In this document: one piece after another, positions 58,678 through 64,000 of the stretch | How positions within the stretch are numbered: position 1 is the first letter of the stretch | How the letters are laid out: each line of letters starts with the position of its first letter | NCBI GenBank assembly: GCA_036389455.1 | Contig: DASVPW010000041.1 | Location: forward strand, 36,447 to 100,446 | DNA from: JAJKJG01 sp036389455 | Lineage (GTDB): Bacteria > Pseudomonadota > Alphaproteobacteria > Rhizobiales > Beijerinckiaceae | Direction of reading: 5' to 3' | DNA length: 64,000 nucleotides | Notes under the pieces: generated by a model | Database searches by the model: none | What the model saw: only the letters and a program-made list of their open reading frames with translations | Told to the model about the DNA's origin: nothing | Translations under genes and position numbers: made by a program

Positions 58678-61581
58678 TTAGCTCCCGCCGAGCGCGGCCT
58701 TGGCCTTCGACCACCAGCCGGCGCGCTTCGGGCGGTTGGGGTCGGGGGGCGTCAGGACGACGGCGACGGGCTCGGGCTCCGGCTCGGGTGGCCGCGCCGG
58801 CTGCTCGGGGGCCTGCGGCGCCTCGGCGGCTCCGTTCGGGGAGGCGGCTTCCGGTGTCGGCTCCTGCGGCCGGCTCTCGGAAGCCTGCCGGGACCGAGGC
58901 TCCTGCTCCGGCTCCTGTCGGGACACGGGCTCCTGCCGGCTTTCGCGATCCTGCCGGGCTTCGGCCCAGGACGGTGCCGGGGCAGGAGCCTCTTCGCGCG
59001 ATTCGCCAGCCGCCCCGTGAGCCTCCACCAGTTCGCGGGCCTCGTGGGCTTCGGGACGATGCTCGCGGCGCTCGCCCTCCCGGTCGCGCCAGCGGTCGCG
59101 TCCGCGGCGGTGGCGGTCGCGACGGCCGGGACGACGCTCGTCGCCGCCCTCGCGCCGGCGCGGCTCGTCCGTTTCGCCGGCGGGCTCCGCGGCCGCGGCC
59201 TCCTCCGGACCCTCGTCCTCGTCCCCCTCGTCCTCGGCGCCGCTGCCTTCGGGCGAGCCCGCGGCGTCGAGCCGGTCCTCGCGCGGCTCGCCGTTGCGGC
59301 CGCGCCGCCGCCGGCGCCGGCGGCGGCGTCTTCCGCCTTCGCCGTCCTCGCCCGGACGCTCGGGACGATCCGCCCGCTCGCCCTCTCCGGCGCGGGTGGG
59401 CTCGGCGGCATCCTCCCGGTCCTCGGCCTCATCGGCGTCTCGGGCCTCTTCCGCCTCCTCGTCTTCGTCGACCGGCGCGACCGCGTCGATGCGGACGGTC
59501 GGGGCCGGCGGGCGCGGCTCAGCCCGCGGCGCGACCGGCTCCGTGCGCTCGATCGCGAACACGCTCTGGCCGGTGAGCCCTTCGTCGGCGACGACGCTGA
59601 TCACGACCCCGAAGCGTTCCTCGAGCTCGCGCAGGTGGGTGCGCTTCTGGTTGAGGATGTAGAACGCGACCTGGGCGCGGGTGCGCACGCACAGGTTATG
59701 GGAGGCGCTCTTGATCAGGTGCTCCTCGACCGAGCGCAGGACATGGAGCGCGACCGAGGGGGTCGAGCGCACGTGGCCGGCGCCGCCGCAGTGCGGGCAG
59801 GGGATCGACGAGGATTCGAGCACCCCCGTGCGGATGCGCTGGCGCGACATCTCGAGCAGCCCGAACGGCGAGATGCGCCCGACCTGGATGCGGGCGCGGT
59901 CGTTCTTCAGGCACTCGTTGAGCTTCTTCTCGACGGTGCGGTTGTTCCGCTTCTCCTCCATGTCGATGAAGTCGATGACGATGAGGCCGGCGAGGTCGCG
60001 CAGGCGCAGCTGCCGGGCGACCTCCTCGGCCGCTTCCATGTTGGTGCGCAGCGCCGTGTCCTCGATGTTGTGCTCGCGGGTCGAGCGCCCGGAGTTCACG
60101 TCGATGGAGACGAGGGCCTCCGTCGGGTTGATGACGAGATAGCCGCCGGACCTGAGCGTGACGTGGTTCGAGAACATGGCGTCGAGCTGCTGCTCGACCC
60201 CGAACCGCGCGAACAGCGGCTGCGGGTCCTTGTAGGGCTTCACCGCCTTGGCATGGCTCGGCATGAGCATGCGCATGAAGTCCTTGGCCTCGCGGTAGGC
60301 CTCGTCGCCGGCGACCAGGACCTCGTCGATGTCCTTGTTGTAGAGGTCGCGGATGGCGCGCTTGATGAGCGAGCCCTCCTCGTAGACGAGGGCCGGCGCC
60401 GAGGAGGTCAGCGTCAGCTCGCGCACGCTCTCCCACAGGCGCATCAGGTACTCGAAGTCGCGCTTGATCTCGGCCCGGGTGCGGGACGCGCCGGCCGTGC
60501 GCAGGATCACGCCCATCCCTTCCGGCACCTCGAGGTCGGTGGCGATCTCCTTCAGGCGCTTGCGGTCGGCCGCGCTCGTGATCTTGCGCGAGATGCCGCC
60601 GCCGCGGCCGGTGTTCGGCATCAGGACCGAGTAGCGGCCGGCGAGCGACAGGTAGGTGGTGAGGGCCGCGCCCTTGTTGCCGCGCTCCTCCTTGACGACC
60701 TGGACGAGGAGGATCTGGCGGCGCTTGATGACCTCCTGGATCTTGTACTGGCGCCGGTAGGGCCGGCGGCGCTCGGGCAGCTCCTCCATGGCGTCGCCGC
60801 GCCCGCCGACCTGCTCGATGACCGGCTCGGCCTCCTCGTCGCCATGCTGGGCCTCGTTGTCGCCGCGATCCTCGACTTCGGCCTCGCCGGCGGACGCTTC
60901 GGAACGGATTCCGGTCTCGGTCTCAGCCTCGGCGGCTTCGGCTTCCGCGGCCTCGCTGATCAGCGCGTCAGGGTCCGTCGACGCGCTCCGGGGCTTCTCG
61001 TTTTCGTCTTGCCCGTCTTGGGCTTCGCCCCGCTCGCCCGGCACAAGCTCGGTGACGGGAGCGCCGGATTCGTCGAAGCTTTCGGCCGGCGCGAGCCCGG
61101 GGGGAGCCTCGTCGGCGCCGATCGGGGCGGCGCCGGGCGCTTCGCCATCGTGGGACCCATGGTCCTCGGCGGCGTGCTCGTCGGCGACCTCCTGCGTGAC
61201 GGTCTCGCCCGTCTCCGCGGCGCGGCGCGGGGCATTGCGGCCCCGGCGCGGGCGGCTGCGCCGGCGCTCGTCCTCGCGCTCCTCCTCGCGCTCGGCGCGG
61301 GCGTCTTCGGCAAGGAGCGCCTGCCGGTCGGCGACCGGAATCTGGTAGTAGTCCGGGTGGATCTCGCTGAAGGCGAGGAAGCCGTGCCGGTTCCCGCCGT
61401 ACTCGACGAACGCCGCCTGGAGCGACGGCTCGACCCGCGTGACCTTGGCGAGATAGATGTTCCCGCGGAGCTGCCGCCTAGAAGCGGATTCGAAGTCGAA
61501 CTCCTCGACCTTCTGACCGCGCACCACCGTCACCCGGGTCTCTTCCGGGTGCGAGGCATCGATTAGCATCTTGTTGGCCAT
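58678..61581 (-). CDS. rne: Ribonuclease E
   Basis: 967 residues, essential endoribonuclease and degradosome scaffold. Its N-terminal S1 domain (MLIDASHPEETRVTVVRG, NIYLAKVTRVEPSLQAAFVEYG) is interrupted by a long acidic insertion (about 95-270), as in alphaproteobacteria. The catalytic DNase-I-like part has the Mg ligands in SIDVNSGR and IVIDFIDMEE; the Zn-link is CPHCGG. The C-terminal ~250 residues are disordered and Arg/Glu/Pro-rich with a run of eleven Arg (EGGRRRRRRRRRRRGRN-like), probably binding RNA and degradosome partners. The ATG at 61581 (MANKMLIDA) is the standard start. A long leader upstream fits autoregulation. Confidence 0.96.
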   Translation of the reverse strand: MANKMLIDASHPEETRVTVVRGQKVEEFDFESASRRQLRGNIYLAKVTRVEPSLQAAFVEYGGNRHGFLAFSEIHPDYYQIPVADRQALLAEDARAEREEEREDERRRSRPRRGRNAPRRAAETGETVTQEVADEHAAEDHGSHDGEAPGAAPIGADEAPPGLAPAESFDESGAPVTELVPGERGEAQDGQDENEKPRSASTDPDALISEAAEAEAAEAETETGIRSEASAGEAEVEDRGDNEAQHGDEEAEPVIEQVGGRGDAMEELPERRRPYRRQYKIQEVIKRRQILLVQVVKEERGNKGAALTTYLSLAGRYSVLMPNTGRGGGISRKITSAADRKRLKEIATDLEVPEGMGVILRTAGASRTRAEIKRDFEYLMRLWESVRELTLTSSAPALVYEEGSLIKRAIRDLYNKDIDEVLVAGDEAYREAKDFMRMLMPSHAKAVKPYKDPQPLFARFGVEQQLDAMFSNHVTLRSGGYLVINPTEALVSIDVNSGRSTREHNIEDTALRTNMEAAEEVARQLRLRDLAGLIVIDFIDMEEKRNNRTVEKKLNECLKNDRARIQVGRISPFGLLEMSRQRIRTGVLESSSIPCPHCGGAGHVRSTPSVALHVLRSVEEHLIKSASHNLCVRTRAQVAFYILNQKRTHLRELEERFGVVISVVADEGLTGQSVFAIERTEPVAPRAEPRPPAPTVRIDAVAPVDEDEEAEEARDADEAEDREDAAEPTRAGEGERADRPERPGEDGEGGRRRRRRRRRRGRNGEPREDRLDAAGSPEGSGAEDEGDEDEGPEEAAAAEPAGETDEPRRREGGDERRPGRRDRHRRGRDRWRDREGERREHRPEAHEARELVEAHGAAGESREEAPAPAPSWAEARQDRESRQEPVSRQEPEQEPRSRQASESRPQEPTPEAASPNGAAEAPQAPEQPARPPEPEPEPVAVVLTPPDPNRPKRAGWWSKAKAALGGS

Positions 61582-62173
61582 GACGAACTCTCGGCATGGC
61601 GATCGCCGACGGTGCTCCTGACCTTGATCCTGGCCCCTCGCCCGACGAGGGCTCGAGGCGCGATACGCGGGGCCGCATCGAGGCCGGAGCCGGAGGCGGC
61701 GCGAAGGTTCGGAGGGTGTCGGCGGTCGCCGTCGCGCGCCGCGCTGCGGCGCGCCTGGGGTTGATCCTGATCGCGGACGGCCTTGCGTCCGAACGGTCGA
61801 GCAGCAGTGCCGATCCCGTTCTCGCGCCCATCAATCCACGACCTTCCAAAAGTCGATGCGCCGGGAGCCCGGTCATCGAAACGAACGGCGATCAAGTCGC
61901 CGAATTAGCTGACGCCGGTCCGGGAGGTTGCCGTATGGGAGACGACGGTGCGGGCGGTCGGTCGCGACCTTTGTTCCGCGGGTCCGCCGTCGGAATCGGG
62001 CGATGCCGGACGGGGTCAGAACCATTACAGACCCGACGGGCCGCTTGGCAAGAGATGTCGGAGCCTGTTGCCGGAATGCAACGGCTGCGCGCCGGCGGAA
62101 TTGTGTGCTACAAGGTTCATTAACCAACCCGGGGGTATCCCTCTCAAGGCGTCTGCGGAGTGTCGAGACGGCG
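61582..62173. other. Divergent rne / amidase intergenic region
   Basis: This 592-bp stretch between the divergent rne and amidase genes contains no ORF with conserved sequence; several frames are open only because G+C is high. The part next to rne is expected to hold its long 5' leader, known in other bacteria to fold into hairpins cut by RNase E itself, but I cannot confirm a structure by eye. Just before the amidase the sequence becomes A+T-richer (around 62095-62130, with TTAACC at 62122) and is a plausible promoter. Confidence 0.5.
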
Positions 62174-63424
62174 ATGTCGTTCGCCTGCTTGAGGAATTTG
62201 GCTTGCGCCTGCGCCGTGCTGTGGCTTGGCCCGGCCGCTTTGGCGCTGTCCGCGCCGGCCCTGTCCGCCCCTGACAGCGAAGCTTCGGTCCCGATTGCGG
62301 TCGCGGCCGAGGTCAAGGCCGACGGGCAGAAGACCCGACTCACCTTCATCCTCTCCGAGCCCGTCGAGGCCCGCCCCTTCGTGCTCGAGCGTCCCGACCG
62401 GGTCGTGGTCGAGCTGCCGCGGGTCAATTTCCAGCTCCCGGCCGAGGTCGGAAAACGCCGCGAGGGGCTCGTCGCCTCCTTCCGCTACGGCCTGTTCGCG
62501 GCCGGCCGCTCCCGGGTGGTGATCGACCTCGCGCAGCCCGCGCTCGTGACCCGGGCCGAATCGGCGAAGCGGGAATCGGACGGCGCCGCCCTCTTCACCA
62601 TCGAGCTGACCCGGACGGATCGCGAGGCGTTCCGCCGGGCGGCGCGGCCCGAGGCCCCGGCCGTGCCCGAGCCGGCGACCACCGGCAGCGTGGCCGAGGC
62701 CGACCGGCGGCCCCTCATCGTCCTCGACGCCGGCCACGGCGGGATCGATCCCGGCGCCGTCGCCTCCACCGGCGCCTTCGAAAAGGACATCGTGTTCAGC
62801 TTCACCGAGCGCCTGCGCGAGCGCCTGGAGAAGACCGGGCGCTACCGGGTCCTGATGACCCGGGACCATGACGTGTTCGTGCCCCTCGACGAGCGCGTCC
62901 GCATTACCCGGGCGGCCAAGGCCGACCTCTTCATCTCGATCCACGCGGATTCGATCTCCGCCGCTCCGCACATCCGCGGCGGCACGGTCTACACCGGCGC
63001 CGAGCGGGCGACCGACGCCGAGTCGGCGAACCTCGCCGACCGGGAGAACAAGGCCGACGCGGTCGCGGGCCTCAGCCCCCGGGACACCGCGAACGACGTC
63101 GCTGACATCCTTCAGGAGCTGACCCTGCGCGAGACCCGCGGCTTCTCGCACCGCTTCGCGAAGAAGCTCCTGGGCAAGCTCGACCCGGTGATGACGCTCT
63201 CCAAGAAGCCGCAGCGCGAGGCGAGCTTCGTGGTGCTGCGCGCGCCCGACGTGCCCTCGGTCCTGGTCGAGCTCGGGTATCTCTCGAGCAAGCGCGACAT
63301 CGACCTCCTGACCTCGGACGGCTGGCGCGACCGCTCCGCCGCCGCCATGACGGCCGCGATCGACCAGTACTTCGGGACCCGGGTGGCCGAGCAGGGCGCG
63401 GGGACCGCCCCAGTTTCACCATAG
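62174..63424 (+). CDS. N-acetylmuramoyl-L-alanine amidase (AMIN + Amidase_3)
   Basis: 416 residues. A signal peptide (1-31), an AMIN domain (about 38-150; RLTFILSEPVEARPFVLERP) that targets septal peptidoglycan, and a zinc Amidase_3 domain (about 178-405) with the metal ligands His in LDAGHGGIDPGA, Glu in GAFEKDI and His in ISIHADS, and the catalytic Glu in LVELGYLS. This is the AmiC type that splits daughter cells. It is followed 164 bp later by the PBP1A gene, the usual alphaproteobacterial order rne / ami / mrcA. The start is at the first Met of the signal peptide. Confidence 0.94.
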   Translation: MSFACLRNLACACAVLWLGPAALALSAPALSAPDSEASVPIAVAAEVKADGQKTRLTFILSEPVEARPFVLERPDRVVVELPRVNFQLPAEVGKRREGLVASFRYGLFAAGRSRVVIDLAQPALVTRAESAKRESDGAALFTIELTRTDREAFRRAARPEAPAVPEPATTGSVAEADRRPLIVLDAGHGGIDPGAVASTGAFEKDIVFSFTERLRERLEKTGRYRVLMTRDHDVFVPLDERVRITRAAKADLFISIHADSISAAPHIRGGTVYTGAERATDAESANLADRENKADAVAGLSPRDTANDVADILQELTLRETRGFSHRFAKKLLGKLDPVMTLSKKPQREASFVVLRAPDVPSVLVELGYLSSKRDIDLLTSDGWRDRSAAAMTAAIDQYFGTRVAEQGAGTAPVSP

Positions 63425-63588
63425 ATGCGGTGTCGAAAGAGCCGCTACACGTGGCGGGGCCCCGAATCCTCGGATAGCGTGCCGGCGGCCTTGTAAATAG
63501 CGCCGCGGCATGGCGCAGGACGGCTCTTCCCGCCACACGAGACGCCGGCTCAAGGCGGGACGAGAATAGGCTGGGGGTCAGCACGTCA

Positions 63589-64000
63589 ATGCGGTTCGTT
63601 CTCCGTTTCTTCGGCTTCCTGTTCAGCGTCGGCGCCATCTTCTTCCTGATCGGCGCCGTCGTCGCGGCCTACGGCTACTGGAAGTTCTCGCAGGACCTGC
63701 CGGACCACGCGGCGCTCGCCAAGTACGAGCCGCCGGTGATGACCCGCGTCCACGCCGCCGACGGCAGCCTCTTGGCCGAGTACGCCCGCGAGCGGCGCCT
63801 CTACATCCCGGTCCAGGCGGTGCCGAAGCAGGTCATCGGCGCCTTCCTCTCGGCCGAGGACAAGAACTTCTACCGCCACAGCGGCGTCGACCCGGAAGGG
63901 CTCGTGCGCGCCGTCGTCATGAACTTCAAGGGCGGCGGCAAGCGCCAGCAGGGCGCCTCGACCATCACCCAGCAGGTCGCCAAGAACTTCCTCGTCGGCA
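63589..64000 (+). CDS. mrcA: Class A penicillin-binding protein 1A, 3'-truncated by window edge
   Basis: The first 137 codons are in the window. A short cytosolic tail and one membrane helix (about 10-28, FLFSVGAIFFLIGAVVAAY) precede the start of the GT51 glycosyltransferase domain: VHAADGSLLAEYARERR, then AEDKNFYRHSGVDPEGL with the catalytic Glu, and QGASTITQQVAKN. The transpeptidase part lies beyond the end. It polymerises and cross-links peptidoglycan and probably acts together with the amidase just upstream. Confidence 0.95.
   Translation, partial: MRFVLRFFGFLFSVGAIFFLIGAVVAAYGYWKFSQDLPDHAALAKYEPPVMTRVHAADGSLLAEYARERRLYIPVQAVPKQVIGAFLSAEDKNFYRHSGVDPEGLVRAVVMNFKGGGKRQQGASTITQQVAKNFLVG

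Noticed and set aside
58669..61566. 965-codon frame opposite rne
   Set aside because: It is the mirror of the rne coding sequence, with hydrophobic low-complexity content caused by the Glu/Arg-rich RNase E tail; no start signal or family motif.
1..64000. tRNA, rRNA, CRISPR arrays, integrases or transposases
   Set aside because: None recognised by eye on either strand; a covariance-model and repeat search would be needed to exclude short RNAs.

Overview
The window is very G+C-rich (about 70 % by eye) and gene-dense. It looks like the chromosome of an alphaproteobacterium of the order Hyphomicrobiales (Rhizobiales), plausibly near Methylobacteriaceae or Salinarimonadaceae. The evidence is a nepR-ecfG general stress pair with a textbook EcfG promoter, a TTAA-N7-TTAAC CtrA-type site, a cluster of GANTC (CcrM) sites, an alphaproteobacterial RNase E with a long insertion, a DUF2842 protein, and CCTCA-N3-TGAGG palindromic repeats. 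No rRNA, tRNA, CRISPR array, phage or complete insertion sequence was seen.

1-7.6 kb is housekeeping: the 3' part of cimA, a LOG-family nucleotide hydrolase, a LysM protein, an Atm1-type ABC exporter, psd and a YciI protein. psd is preceded by an exact 91-bp copy of its own 5' end, which creates a chimeric 71-codon ORF ending in an ATGA overlap with psd. 7.6-20.1 kb is the most unusual region. It encodes TIR-TM-formylglycine-enzyme-like, secreted caspase-Sel1, secreted Gly-zipper, and TPR-Ser/Thr kinase proteins on +, facing an FHA-TM-trypsin protein and a SLOG-SLATT protein on -. Together these are signal-sensing and cell-death-type domains, several drawn as one membrane-crossing chain with a cytosolic input and a periplasmic output. 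I propose this as a candidate undescribed phospho- or nucleotide-regulated conflict or envelope-stress system.

20-31.7 kb is mixed metabolism: an LVIVD protein, a class III cyclase, a broken cysK, an HMG-CoA-lyase-like/CaiB pair, a stand-alone lpxD, a cyclopropane-synthase-like gene with a stop at a Trp position, and a ThDP enzyme. 31.8-39.5 kb is regulatory: nepR-ecfG, a CtrA-associated methyltransferase, a hybrid histidine kinase with an HD-GYP response regulator, and a second EcfG promoter before a small gene. 39.5-51.2 kb is an exopolysaccharide locus (Wzy-like, glycosylphosphotransferase, GT4, Wza-like, Wzc/GumC-like with a dead kinase, CelD-like, deacetylase), interrupted by a His-rich outer-membrane protein with a palindromic operator. 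51.2-64 kb carries heme A synthase, an L,D-transpeptidase, a DsbA-like protein, a BepA-like protease, an aminotransferase, rne, an amidase and the start of a class A PBP.

Five genes are disrupted: two in-frame TGA stops, two single-base frameshifts and one internal deletion. Three or more palindromic elements of one family are present, two of them translated in frame inside membrane-protein genes. Sequencing error cannot be excluded for the small lesions.
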